37,317 nt of DNA from DALYDK01 sp964477125 (GCA_964477125.1 CAYZCZ010000007.1:1-37317), one strand, 5' to 3'; counted from the first letter of the stretch, positions 25,403 to 33,238 are shown. Notes: a model not told the origin generated them from the letters alone. Translations and numbers: made by a program.

Positions 25403-25828
25403 GTGCTTGATGAAATAAATGCTTTAGCAAATGAAAACCAACTAGAGTTAACAAAAAAGGACAATGATATTAAGCTACATAAAGTTGTTGCTGAAAGAAA
25501 ATCTTTTTTATCAAAGAAAAAGTTAGAGTATTCAGCAAGCATAAAAATTGATGACGACAATAAACAAGTATCTTTTACAGAAATGCTAAAAGAGTCTGGT
25601 TCAGGTTTATCTAGCGGTGGTGGTTATGATGATGGCATATCGCCTGGCTTTGGGTTTAAGGCAGGCTCTTATAAAGCCGGACCCGGTGGTATCTCTGGTA
25701 ACATTGAAGAGCAGTCAAAATTATTTGGCAAAGACTATAACTACAGTTTTGACTATGCAAATATAAGAAATTCTATAAAAGAAATAGCCGAAAAAAATGA
25801 TTATTCTTTTAAATATAGTATTTTCTAA
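25403..25828 (+). CDS. hypothetical soluble protein with glycine-rich centre
   Basis: 141 residues starting with GTG, placed by AAGGAG about 8 nt upstream. The N-terminal 60 residues are strand-like and charged (VAERKSFLSKKKLEYSASIK, IDDDNKQVSFTEMLKES). A glycine/serine-rich middle (GSGLSSGGGYDDGISPGFG) follows, and a C-terminal part reads YNYSFDYANIRNSIKEIAEK. There is no signal peptide or membrane helix. It probably shares a transcript with the preceding gene. Its stop overlaps the convergent FUSC gene by 4 nt. I do not recognise the family. Confidence 0.65.
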   Translation: MLDEINALANENQLELTKKDNDIKLHKVVAERKSFLSKKKLEYSASIKIDDDNKQVSFTEMLKESGSGLSSGGGYDDGISPGFGFKAGSYKAGPGGISGNIEEQSKLFGKDYNYSFDYANIRNSIKEIAEKNDYSFKYSIF

Positions 25829-26781
25829 TTATTTATTAGCGATGATTGCTTGGGTGGGGAAATATATTTTTGCAAGTACCACAATACTAAGGCTACAATG
25901 GCTGTAATAATTGCGCTAGAAAATGTTAGTAAAACCCTATCCTCGCCAATATGAAACGCCTGGTTAGTTGCTCCTTTGGCCATTAATAGTACAAGCATAA
26001 TAGTCATAAAGACTACGTAATATCTATACTTGGCTTTTAGCATATAGTAAATCATTAATACCATGCACACCAAAACACCAATTATAGCCATGCTTTTTGG
26101 CAAAATAGTAACCAGTATGAGCCCCCCCAAAGCACCTACTATAGTTCCTCCTATTCTTTCCCGCACTACCTGTATTGTTTCGTCTATCCCAGGTTTTAAG
26201 ACAGAGCACAGGGTAAGTACCGCCCAGTACCCATGAGGCAAATTAAATTTTAAAATTATATAGGTAAACAGGCTAGACATAATAACAAGTGCAAATGTAT
26301 TAATTTTTATTTGCAAAGAAGTAGCATGCTTTGGTGTTTGATGAATTTTTGCAAGAAATATAAGCCCTACACCCGCCAAACAGCCATATAATGACCATAT
26401 ACCTAAAGAAACTGCCAGCTGAGTGTGAGGAACACTACCAACAATTACGACAGCTATTGGTATTAAACGACCCATTCCAATTGCCCATCTGTCACTTAAG
26501 CCAGATACAAGCGATGCCAATGCGACCATTCCACAGACTACATAAATATTACCTTGCCAATAAGATGCCATGGCAACCAACAAAGACATTACAATGGTAA
26601 CAATTATAATTCTTTTTAATGATACATATCTGGCATTTAAACCTGTAATTAAGCCAAATAGTATTAATGGAACTGCAAAATAGCCACCAATTAAATAACC
26701 AATAATAGTTAAAGATAAAATACAGCCGAATATTAGCAATGTGGGCTTAACAAGTTTAGTATTAATTAAATGTTTTTTCAT
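25825..26781 (-). CDS. FUSC family membrane protein
   Basis: 318 residues with about ten hydrophobic helices in two sets. The second half contains LPHGYWAVLTLCSVLKPG and RIGGTIVGALGGLILVT, the hallmark of FUSC/aromatic-acid-exporter-like proteins (YccS, AaeB, aluminium-activated transporter relatives). The family is thought to export small organic anions, with poor substrate knowledge. The cytoplasmic domain of larger members is missing. It is convergent with the small glycine-rich protein and downstream of a terminator-like hairpin. Confidence 0.8.
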   Translation of the reverse strand: MKKHLINTKLVKPTLLIFGCILSLTIIGYLIGGYFAVPLILFGLITGLNARYVSLKRIIIVTIVMSLLVAMASYWQGNIYVVCGMVALASLVSGLSDRWAIGMGRLIPIAVVIVGSVPHTQLAVSLGIWSLYGCLAGVGLIFLAKIHQTPKHATSLQIKINTFALVIMSSLFTYIILKFNLPHGYWAVLTLCSVLKPGIDETIQVVRERIGGTIVGALGGLILVTILPKSMAIIGVLVCMVLMIYYMLKAKYRYYVVFMTIMLVLLMAKGATNQAFHIGEDRVLLTFSSAIITAIVALVLWYLQKYISPPKQSSLINN

Positions 26782-26841
26782 AATAATATGCTAATAACGG
26801 TAAGTGTAGCAATAATACTATTAACCTGGAATAGGTTTCTT

Positions 26842-26880
26842 TAAATTAAAATAGCCCCTCTACAATAATGTAGCGAGGCT
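26842..26880 (-). terminator. terminator-like hairpin after the exported helical protein gene
   Basis: Arms AGCCCCTCTACA (26853-26864) and TGTAGCGAGGCT (26869-26880) pair over 12 positions with two mismatches around ATAA. On the minus strand the stem is followed by ATTTTAATTT, a weak U-rich tail. It lies 28 nt past the stop of the gene at 26908 and before the FUSC start. This is the best intrinsic terminator candidate in the window. Confidence 0.55.
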
Positions 26881-26907
26881 ATAAAACTTTCTTGCTTAAA
26901 TCTATCT

Positions 26908-27402
26908 CTACTGCTTATCGCTGTGCATCCCCCGGCCACCACCACGGTTACCAGGACCACCAGCTTCTGGCCCACCACCCATGACATACTTTTCGTCTAT
27001 GCCATTATCTTTAGCCCATTTTTGTAAATCAGCACGCTTTTGCTCCATTGCCTTATGTCGCTCTTCCCTTGTCTTGTCTTTCATAGCTTCCATATTAGCT
27101 TTCATTTCGCTATGTTTGGCTGTAATCTTGTCAGCTTGAGCCTGAGTAATTTTGCCGTCCTTAACAAAAGTCGCTAATCTATCTGTAAATGCCTTTTCTC
27201 TATCTGCCATATGGCTAGCACGTTCTTCATCGAATACCTTTTGGACATCGTTCTTATTTAGGTTAAACTTTGAGGATAATTTATCAACAATTGAAGAATT
27301 ATTATTAGATTGGGCGCTAGCTGTTGTAGCCATTACAGCCGGAACACCAAGCCCTAGGCCTACGGTTGCCATACTAGCTACAATTAATAAGTTCTTTTTC
27401 AC
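26908..27402 (-). CDS. exported helical protein, DUF2680-like
   Basis: 164 residues from GTG at 27402, chosen because AGGAG sits 8 nt before it; the in-frame TTG at 27408 is only 2 nt from that site. The N-terminus is a signal peptide (KKNLLIVASMATVGLG, cleavage near ATTASAQS). The mature part is highly charged and helical: SSKFNLNKNDVQKVFDEERA, FVKDGKITQAQADKITAKHS and MKDKTREERHKAMEQKRADL. The repeated 'dGkITqaQadki' unit is typical of DUF2680-type secreted proteins. The C-terminus is glycine-rich. A periplasm-like stress or metal-binding role, as in CpxP/Spy-like proteins, is possible but unproven. Confidence 0.7.
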   Translation of the reverse strand: MKKNLLIVASMATVGLGLGVPAVMATTASAQSNNNSSIVDKLSSKFNLNKNDVQKVFDEERASHMADREKAFTDRLATFVKDGKITQAQADKITAKHSEMKANMEAMKDKTREERHKAMEQKRADLQKWAKDNGIDEKYVMGGGPEAGGPGNRGGGRGMHSDKQ

Positions 27403-27576
27403 TTTCAATACTCCTTTTTCAATTATTTATAGAAGCAAAGTTTGCACGCCCATTTATAAAACTGCTGTTTCCTAGACGTTTCTTTTCAAACCTGCTTACG
27501 AGTCATAAAAAATAGTTTTTTCACGACTAACGACATATTAATGGCTTAAACTTAGAAATTGCTTACGTCTTTGTTG

Positions 27577-27582
27577 TATAAT
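27577..27582 (+). promoter_or_regulatory. -10 box TATAAT of the NRAMP gene
   Basis: TATAAT lies 21 nt before the ATG at 27604. It falls inside the extended open frame that begins at 27559, which argues that the real start is the ATG at 27604. Confidence 0.5.
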
Positions 27583-27603
27583 GAGCTAAACAGATTAAAA
27601 AAC

Positions 27604-28983
27604 ATGCCAAAACAAACAATTGCCACACGTACAGTAAAAACAATAGAAAAAGACATTAACAGATCTGAAAAAAGAGCTGTAGCTATAACTAAGAGTTTTT
27701 TAAATTATAAAAAATACAATAGGGCATTACGGGTACTTGGACCGGGTCTTGTAACTGGAGCAGCAGATGATGATCCATCTGGTGTGGCAACATATTCACA
27801 GGCAGGAGCAATGTATGGGTTCGGGCTTCTTTGGGCCTTCCCCCTTAAGTATCCACTGTTACTGGCTGTCCAAGAAACATGTGCCAATATCGGTGCTGTT
27901 ACCGGCAAAGGTTTAGCGGCAATTATAAAAGACCACTATAGTGCCAAGCTATTATATGCAGTTGTCGGCTTAGTAGTCATAGCCAATGTAATAAACATTG
28001 GAGCAGATATTGGCGCCATGGCATCTACGGCCCAACTTTTAGTTCCATTTTCTTATGCATCTTTAGCAATTATGTTTACGGCATTTATCGTACTTTTACA
28101 GATATTTGTAAAATATCGGACCTATGCCAAAATTCTTAAATGGTTGGCCATTGTACTGCTTGCTTACCCATTAACTGCAATTATGGTTGGAGTTGACTGG
28201 GGAGAGGCTATAAAAGCAACTTTTATTCCAAGCATGAAATTAGACAATGGTTCACTATATATGTTAGTAGCTATGCTGGGAACCACAATTTCACCATATC
28301 TATTTTTCTGGGACACATCTGAAACAGTTGAAGAAGAAATTCTACACAAACGAGTCGCGGCCAATGGCTTAAATCAGCCAAAAATAACGAAACACTTTAT
28401 GAGAAAAATACGGTTAGACAATTTTGCTGGTATGACAATTGCTTTAGTTAGCGCTTGGTTTATTGTAGTGGCCTGCGCTTCAGCATTAAATGCGAATGGA
28501 ATTACCGAAATAAACAGCGCTGCTGATGCAGCCAGGGCATTTGAACCTCTTCTGGCAAGCACTGGCCACTCTGGACTATGGGCCAAGATAGTTTTTTCAG
28601 TAGGCATAATAGGTATTGGGCTTTTAGCAGTCCCAGTACTAGCTGGTTCCTCGGCATATGCAATAAGCGAAGTTTTTGGCTGGCGAGAAGGTTTACACCG
28701 TAAATATAAGCGAGCAACGGGTTTTTATATTACTATTGCAGTCGCTACACTTATTGGCCTTGCCTTAAACTTTGTAGGTATCGACCCAATAAAAGCGTTA
28801 ATATTCTCAGCAGTATTTAATGCGGTGGCGGCTGTTCCGCTACTATTTTTAATTGCTAGAATAGGTGCAAGAAAAGATATTATGGGTGAATATAAAAATA
28901 AAATGCTAGTCACGCTTTTTGTATGGCTAGCATTTATTGTTATGTCGGTTGCTTGTATTTTCTTACTATTTAGCTACTTATAG
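27604..28983 (+). CDS. NRAMP-family divalent metal transporter
   Basis: 459 residues from the ATG at 27604, about eleven membrane helices after a basic N-terminus. Helix 1 reads GPGLVTGAADDDPSGVATYSQ: the NRAMP metal-site motif DPGN is DPSG here. Helix 6 has GTTISPYLFFWDTSE where canonical members have MPHN with a metal-binding methionine. This DPSG group is widespread and related to the NRMT-like branch, in which loss of the methionine goes with changed ion selectivity, so transport of Mn2+/Fe2+ should not be assumed and Mg2+ is possible. The 3' end overlaps the rhodanese gene by 14 nt. Confidence 0.88.
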   Translation: MPKQTIATRTVKTIEKDINRSEKRAVAITKSFLNYKKYNRALRVLGPGLVTGAADDDPSGVATYSQAGAMYGFGLLWAFPLKYPLLLAVQETCANIGAVTGKGLAAIIKDHYSAKLLYAVVGLVVIANVINIGADIGAMASTAQLLVPFSYASLAIMFTAFIVLLQIFVKYRTYAKILKWLAIVLLAYPLTAIMVGVDWGEAIKATFIPSMKLDNGSLYMLVAMLGTTISPYLFFWDTSETVEEEILHKRVAANGLNQPKITKHFMRKIRLDNFAGMTIALVSAWFIVVACASALNANGITEINSAADAARAFEPLLASTGHSGLWAKIVFSVGIIGIGLLAVPVLAGSSAYAISEVFGWREGLHRKYKRATGFYITIAVATLIGLALNFVGIDPIKALIFSAVFNAVAAVPLLFLIARIGARKDIMGEYKNKMLVTLFVWLAFIVMSVACIFLLFSYL

Positions 28984-29395
28984 TAAAACCCATTCCAGTA
29001 ATATCGTTTAGCCCACCAAGGTTAACAACATTTTTATAGCCGTTTTCTTCAAGTTGCTTCTTGGCTACAGTTGCCCTATTGCCACTTCGACAATAAATAT
29101 AGATCGTAGAGTTCTTATCAACTTGTGGAAATTGCCCTTGGTCAATTAGAACTGAGTCAAAGTTCTCGGCAATTCTTACATGTCCTGCTTTGTATTCATC
29201 AGGTGTACGAACGTCATATAGCTTAGCCTTACCAGCATATACTTCATCTGTTATTTGCTGACTTTTATTACTCTGGGTTTGGCTACTGTTAGCTGACGAA
29301 GAAGTACTTGTTGGCCTATTGTTTGTTACAAAAAAAGCAATAATACCTAGCCCTAAAATGCTAAATATTACAATGGCCAATATAGATTTACTCAT
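28970..29395 (-). CDS. membrane-anchored rhodanese domain protein
   Basis: 141 residues. A hydrophobic N-terminal helix (about 5-24) anchors it, then a serine/asparagine-rich linker (about 26-48), then a rhodanese domain: DVRTPDEYKAGHV and the active-site loop YCRSGNR with C102. The domain therefore faces outside. The start overlaps the stop of the glutaredoxin gene by one base (TAATG), so the two are co-translated. Such proteins transfer sulfur or act on thiols; the pair suggests envelope or cytoplasmic thiol redox chemistry. The catalytic cysteine is present. Confidence 0.85.
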   Translation of the reverse strand: MSKSILAIVIFSILGLGIIAFFVTNNRPTSTSSSANSSQTQSNKSQQITDEVYAGKAKLYDVRTPDEYKAGHVRIAENFDSVLIDQGQFPQVDKNSTIYIYCRSGNRATVAKKQLEENGYKNVVNLGGLNDITGMGFTISS

Positions 29396-29646
29396 TAAGA
29401 CAGCAAAGCCTGTTGAAGCGAATTTATATCGAATCCTAAGATTGCTTTTTCCTGACCTTTGCCATTATTTATAACAGTAAAAGGTACACCCATCTGGCCA
29501 CTTTTAGTAACCATTTCTTGGGCTGCATCATGGTCTGTATCAACTCGTTTTTCGATATATTTAATATTAAAATCATCTAAATATTTTTTTAACATACGGC
29601 AGTATCCACAACTTGCGGTTGTATAAACTGTTATTGTTCTATCCAT
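29395..29646 (-). CDS. glutaredoxin-like protein
   Basis: 83 residues, a complete glutaredoxin/NrdH-size fold. The redox motif is CGYC (C13, C16) in TTASCGYCRMLKKYL. The cis-proline segment GVPFTVIN and the C-terminal glycine AILGFD are present. The enzyme is cytoplasmic and reduces disulfides. It is the first gene of a two-gene unit with the rhodanese and is read divergently from the Fur-family regulator, sharing a 67-nt region with palindromes. Confidence 0.88.
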   Translation of the reverse strand: MDRTITVYTTASCGYCRMLKKYLDDFNIKYIEKRVDTDHDAAQEMVTKSGQMGVPFTVINNGKGQEKAILGFDINSLQQALLS

Positions 29647-29660
29647 ATTCTACCTTTCTT

Positions 29661-29679
29661 ATTGTAAATTGTTTACAAT
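29661..29679. promoter_or_regulatory. Fur/PerR-type operator palindrome
   Basis: ATTGTAAA-TTG-TTTACAAT is a perfect 19-bp inverted repeat (8-bp arms, 3-base centre), the size of Fur family boxes. It lies 15 nt before the glutaredoxin start and 35 nt before the regulator start. A second palindrome, TACAATTGTA (29674-29683), overlaps it. Confidence 0.65.
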
Positions 29680-29685
29680 TGTATA

Positions 29686-29704
29686 ATACACACATTTAGT
29701 GTAT
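29686..29704. promoter_or_regulatory. second operator-like inverted repeat
   Basis: ATACAC and GTGTAT flank seven bases, again 19 bp overall. It overlaps the -10 region TATAGT (29702-29707), which is 6 nt from the regulator ATG at 29714. This would suit autoregulation. Confidence 0.45.
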
Positions 29705-29713
29705 AGTGCAAAT

Positions 29714-30088
29714 ATGAATAACAAATTAAGAATGACCCCCCAGACTATAGCTGTATTGTCGGCTACTCGGCAACTAGGACATGGAACTAACCATACTATT
29801 CTTATGGAAGTTAGGAAGTTATTGCCAGAATTAACAGCTACTACTGTGCACCGAATTACAAACCGGCTAATAGCCAATAAAATTCTCGCATATGGGCCAG
29901 AATTACACGGTGTTAGATTAGTGGACGCCAACACCATTCCGCACGATCATTTCATGTGTAGTGGCTGTAATGGTATCAAAGATATCAAAATAAACCCCCA
30001 AATAAGGTTGTCAATAAAAAAAGAAGCTGGGATAAAGGTAGTGCCCAAGACACTAACTATATACGGCGATTGCGATACATGTATCTAA
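29714..30088 (+). CDS. Fur family transcriptional regulator
   Basis: 124 residues from the ATG at 29714, placed by TATAGT 6 nt upstream; a GTG at 29699 in the same frame is less likely. The N-terminal winged helix has MTPQTIAVLSATRQLGHGTN and LTATTVHRITNRL (recognition helix). The dimer domain has IPHDHFMCSGCNGI with CxxC (82-85), and the C-terminus has GDCDTC (120-123), the two halves of the structural zinc site. It could be a Fur, Zur, Mur or PerR; the metal or peroxide sensed is not readable. Likely targets are the divergent glutaredoxin-rhodanese unit, itself and perhaps the NRAMP transporter. Confidence 0.9.
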   Translation: MNNKLRMTPQTIAVLSATRQLGHGTNHTILMEVRKLLPELTATTVHRITNRLIANKILAYGPELHGVRLVDANTIPHDHFMCSGCNGIKDIKINPQIRLSIKKEAGIKVVPKTLTIYGDCDTCI

Positions 30089-30102
30089 AAAAGTTTTAAT
30101 TG

Positions 30103-31341
30103 CTAACGATAGCTACTTTGAGTTACCCAGTCTTCTTGTTTAATAGCAATTTTACAAACTTGACAACGTTCTTCTTTGTTTCCAGATCTTAACCAATACT
30201 TGGTGCCGTTATACCAACCAGCAATATCATGATAAGCTGTTAAATCTGCAACAATACGAATAATTCCGCCAATAATACCCGAAATAACTATGTTCCTGTA
30301 TTGAAAAATAGCCCACGATTTGCCAACTGGCACAACTGAAGCTGGTACTAAAGGTCGGTAAATGGGTGTTCGAAGTTGACCTTCAAGCCTTTTTGCTATG
30401 TCCCTGGCAACATATTTAGCGTTGTGAACAGCAGTCAAACCAAGCCCACTATAGGGAGTATCGGCATTATCACCAATAACGTAAGTATACCTATCAACCT
30501 GCATACGATCATCGACAATGACCTTGCCTTTTTTATTTAAAGAAAACTGGGTATGGTTTGCTTTAAAGAATGGATTGTTACTTGTTCCGGCTGTCCACAC
30601 CACAGTATGGGTAGGAATACTTTTACCGTTATACTGCAAAGAGTCGGCCGTTTCCGAACCTACCCTAGAATTTAAATGAACTTTTATACCTAACTTATGA
30701 AGCCTTTTTAGCACTTTCTTAGATACACTAGCATTGCTAAGAGGTAGCACTCTATGAGAAGCTTCGACAAGCTCAATATTTATCGATTTTTTTCGTAAAC
30801 TATGGCGCCTAGCCACACGTTTTAAGTAAGAGGCTAAGGCTGCCGAAAGTTCAATGCCAGTAGGTCCAGCACCGACAATAACATAATTTTTATCTGGTGA
30901 ATTTTCATCAATTAACTCGTGGTGTAGATGGGCACGAAAACGGTGTAATTCGTGTGGTGATTTTATACCGTAGCAAAGTTCTTTCAGTCCTGGGATATCA
31001 TAATAATTTGTAATATTTCCAAGTGCAAGAACAACAATATCGTAATGTAGCTCCTGACCACCCTCTAAAGTAATAATTTTTTTTGACCGATTAATATGAG
31101 TTGTTTTTGCTTTTACAAATTTTAAACTTTCAATGTCTTCGGTTAGTTCAGAAATGGGAATTATTGCTTCTTTTTCACGATAACCTGTAGCAACCCTATA
31201 CAATGCCGCACTATACCTAAAATTCTGCTGGTCTGAAACTAGAGTAATTCTTATTTTTTCTTTCGGGATTTTTTTAAGTTTGCGGGCCAAGGCTATCCCA
31301 GCCCAGCCACCGCCCACGATGACTACGTGCTTTCTTAACAT
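30103..31341 (-). CDS. NDH-2-like FAD-dependent pyridine nucleotide oxidoreductase
   Basis: 412 residues from the ATG at 31341 (MLRKHVV). An upstream in-frame TTG at 31347 would lie inside the -10 to start spacer. Two dinucleotide folds: VVIVGGGWAGIALARKL (FAD) and YVIVGAGPTGIELSAAL (NADH). VVLALG and the C-terminal FAD contact YVIGDNADTPYSGLGLTAVHN match type II NADH:quinone dehydrogenases. The tail has a CQVC pair near the C-terminus (about 390-400), unusual for NDH-2. A stretch FQYRNIVISGIIGG may help membrane association. By family it oxidises NADH and reduces quinone without pumping protons, which would feed the bd oxidase here. It could also be a sulfide:quinone-type relative. Confidence 0.83.
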   Translation of the reverse strand: MLRKHVVIVGGGWAGIALARKLKKIPKEKIRITLVSDQQNFRYSAALYRVATGYREKEAIIPISELTEDIESLKFVKAKTTHINRSKKIITLEGGQELHYDIVVLALGNITNYYDIPGLKELCYGIKSPHELHRFRAHLHHELIDENSPDKNYVIVGAGPTGIELSAALASYLKRVARRHSLRKKSINIELVEASHRVLPLSNASVSKKVLKRLHKLGIKVHLNSRVGSETADSLQYNGKSIPTHTVVWTAGTSNNPFFKANHTQFSLNKKGKVIVDDRMQVDRYTYVIGDNADTPYSGLGLTAVHNAKYVARDIAKRLEGQLRTPIYRPLVPASVVPVGKSWAIFQYRNIVISGIIGGIIRIVADLTAYHDIAGWYNGTKYWLRSGNKEERCQVCKIAIKQEDWVTQSSYR

Positions 31342-31386
31342 AAGCAATATTGTATCAGAATTAATGAGGTGATACTATGTTTCCTA
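31342..31386. promoter_or_regulatory. divergent promoters, NDH-2-like / FAD oxidase genes
   Basis: Only 45 nt separate the two start codons. Each direction has an extended -10: TGATACAAT on the minus strand (hexamer 31349-31354, 7 nt from the ATG at 31341) and TGATACTAT on the plus strand (hexamer 31373-31378, 8 nt from the ATG at 31387). RNA polymerases cannot bind both at once, so the promoters should compete. Confidence 0.6.
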
Positions 31387-33039
31387 ATGAATCATTTACA
31401 ACAAAAATTAAAACAAATTATAAAAGGTGAAGTAGAGTCCGACTTTAACTCACGCGAATTTTATAGCCATGACGCTAGCATGTTTGAGCTTGTACCAGAA
31501 GTAGTTGTGTTTCCTAAAGATAGTGAAGACTTGCAAAACTTGGTAAAATTCGTAGCAAATAATAAAGATATAATGCCACATTTATCCATTACTCCTCGTA
31601 GCGCTGGTACTGATATGTCCGGTGGTGCCATTGGTGAATCTATAGTAGTAGATTTTATGAGATATTTTAATAAAGTAAGTAGCGTTACAAAAGATAAAGC
31701 CATTTCGCAACCAGGTGTATTCTACCGAGATTTTGAGCTTGAAACTCTTAAAAAGCACGCCCTATTCCCCAGCTATCCAGCCAGTAAAGACCTTTGTGCA
31801 ATTGGTGGAATAATAGCTAATAATGCCGGCGGAGAAAAATCGCTCCAATTTGGTAAGACGGAAGATTATGTTAATGAGCTGAAAGTTATTTTTGCAGATG
31901 GAAATGAATACATCGTTAAACCATTAAACAAGCAGGACCTTGAGAAAAAAATAGCCCAAAAAGACTATGAGGGTAATATTTATAAAAAAATATTCGAACT
32001 GGTTGATAATAATTATCAGACAATAAAAAGTGCCAAGCCAGGCGTCAGTAAAGATTCAACAGGTTATCATTTATGGAATGTTTGGGACCGTGAAACAGGC
32101 ATTTTTGATTTAACAAGATTAGTAGTTGGATCACAAGGCACATTAGGGTTAGTGACCGAAATGAACCTAAGGCTTGTACCAGCGCCAAAGCATTCTGGCA
32201 CATTAGTAATTTTCTTAAGGGAAATGGATGATCTAGGAATGCTAATAAATAAAGTGATGGAGAATGACCCTGCAACCTTCGAAGGATTCGATAACCATAC
32301 ATTAATGCTTAGCTTTAAGCTTTTCTTTTATTTCCATAAAACTTTAGGTTGGCCAGCAACAATTAAACTTGCCTTCCAACTAATCCCCGACGCCTTAATG
32401 CTTTTCCGCGGTATACCAAAAATGGTACTTCTTGTAGAGTTTAACGGAGATACGGAAGCAGAGGTAGCACATAAAGTCCATCAAATGAGACAAGATCTCA
32501 GGCTATTCAAACATGATGCATTATTCGAAGAAGATGAAAATGAGCTAAAAGCAAAGAAGTTTTGGATTATGCGCCGTCAAAGCTTTCAATTACTCCGAAG
32601 TAAAGTCAAGGACAAACACACAGCCCCATTTATGGATGACTTAGTTGTGCCACCAGAGGTTCTACCAAAGTTTTTGCCTGAAGTAAGGGCAATAATTAAT
32701 AAATATAAAATGCTGGCTACTATTGCAGGCCATATGGGTGATGGCAACTTCCATATTATTCCGCTTATGAAAATAGAGGATCCTAAAGAAAAAGCCAAGT
32801 TAGAACCTGCCATGAAGGAAATAAATGCTTTGGTCATGAAATACCACGGTAGCCTAAGTGGCGAACATAACGATGGTATGATACGAGGCCCATGGCTGGA
32901 AACTATGTACGGGCCTGAGGTCTTTGATTATTTTAAACAAGTTAAAGAAATATTTGATCCTAAAAACATATTTAACCCAAATAAAAAGACAGATAGTGAC
33001 TGGAAATTTAGCATGAAGCATCTAAGGGAACATTTCTAG
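31387..33039 (+). CDS. FAD-linked oxidase, GlcD/D-lactate dehydrogenase type
   Basis: 550 residues from the ATG at 31387. A GTG at 31369 in the same frame lies inside the promoter. The PCMH FAD-binding domain has ITPRSAGTDMSGGAIGES and GGIIANNAGGEKSLQFGK, and the C-terminal oxidase domain has AGHMGDGNFHIIPLM and GSLSGEHNDGMIRG with histidines of the active site. The family oxidises D-lactate, glycolate or D-2-hydroxyglutarate and passes electrons to quinone or other acceptors. The iron-sulfur domain of fused relatives is missing. Divergence from the NDH-2-like gene supports a role in feeding the respiratory chain; D-lactate is a guess. Confidence 0.88.
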   Translation: MNHLQQKLKQIIKGEVESDFNSREFYSHDASMFELVPEVVVFPKDSEDLQNLVKFVANNKDIMPHLSITPRSAGTDMSGGAIGESIVVDFMRYFNKVSSVTKDKAISQPGVFYRDFELETLKKHALFPSYPASKDLCAIGGIIANNAGGEKSLQFGKTEDYVNELKVIFADGNEYIVKPLNKQDLEKKIAQKDYEGNIYKKIFELVDNNYQTIKSAKPGVSKDSTGYHLWNVWDRETGIFDLTRLVVGSQGTLGLVTEMNLRLVPAPKHSGTLVIFLREMDDLGMLINKVMENDPATFEGFDNHTLMLSFKLFFYFHKTLGWPATIKLAFQLIPDALMLFRGIPKMVLLVEFNGDTEAEVAHKVHQMRQDLRLFKHDALFEEDENELKAKKFWIMRRQSFQLLRSKVKDKHTAPFMDDLVVPPEVLPKFLPEVRAIINKYKMLATIAGHMGDGNFHIIPLMKIEDPKEKAKLEPAMKEINALVMKYHGSLSGEHNDGMIRGPWLETMYGPEVFDYFKQVKEIFDPKNIFNPNKKTDSDWKFSMKHLREHF

Positions 33040-33047
33040 CTTTGTGT

Positions 33048-33053
33048 TATACT
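33048..33053 (+). promoter_or_regulatory. extended -10 of the riboswitch-metK transcript
   Basis: TGTTATACT (TG, one base, TATACT) lies about 23 nt before the riboswitch P1 stem. It is the likely promoter of the metK leader. Confidence 0.6.
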
Positions 33054-33075
33054 TGTGCTTACGTTAACAATTTTA

Positions 33076-33174
33076 ATATCACGAGTACGGCGAGAGAACT
33101 AGCTCTATGACCCGTCGGCAACCATCCTATTAACGGAAAGGTGCCCCTTCTGGACCGATCTATCGGAAAGATAT
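33076..33174 (+). ncRNA. SAM riboswitch (SAM-I clan) upstream of metK
   Basis: Boundary helix P1: ATATC (33076-33080) with GATAT (33170-33174). Inside, ACGG (33087-33090) pairs with CCGT (33112-33115), AGAG (33093-33096) with CTCT (33102-33105), and the core GGCAACC is at 33117-33123, joined to AAGGTGCC (33137-33144). P4 is CCGATCTATCGG (33155-33166). The order GAGAGAACTAGCTC, TATGACCC, GGCAACC matches the SAM-I/SAM-IV consensus I know. It sits directly before S-adenosylmethionine synthetase, the textbook position. The exact class (SAM-I or SAM-I/IV variant) is not decided. Confidence 0.88.
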
Positions 33175-33183
33175 GCAATATTT

Positions 33184-33230
33184 AAGGCAATAAAGCCCTT
33201 CTTGCGCAGTATTCGTGAAAACAAGAGGGG
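33184..33230 (+). promoter_or_regulatory. expression platform sequestering the metK Shine-Dalgarno
   Basis: CCCTTCTTG (33196-33204) can pair with CAAGAGGGG (33222-33230), the ribosome binding site of metK, over 8 bp with one bulged base. AAGG (33184-33187) can pair with CCTT (33197-33200) and compete. This predicts translational control rather than a terminator. Folding was done by eye. Confidence 0.5.
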
Positions 33231-33238
33231 ATTTTTTT

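Noticed and set aside
27559..27603. N-terminal extension of the NRAMP protein from 27559
   Set aside because: The extension codes through a TATAAT hexamer and has no ribosome binding site. The ATG at 27604 fits better.
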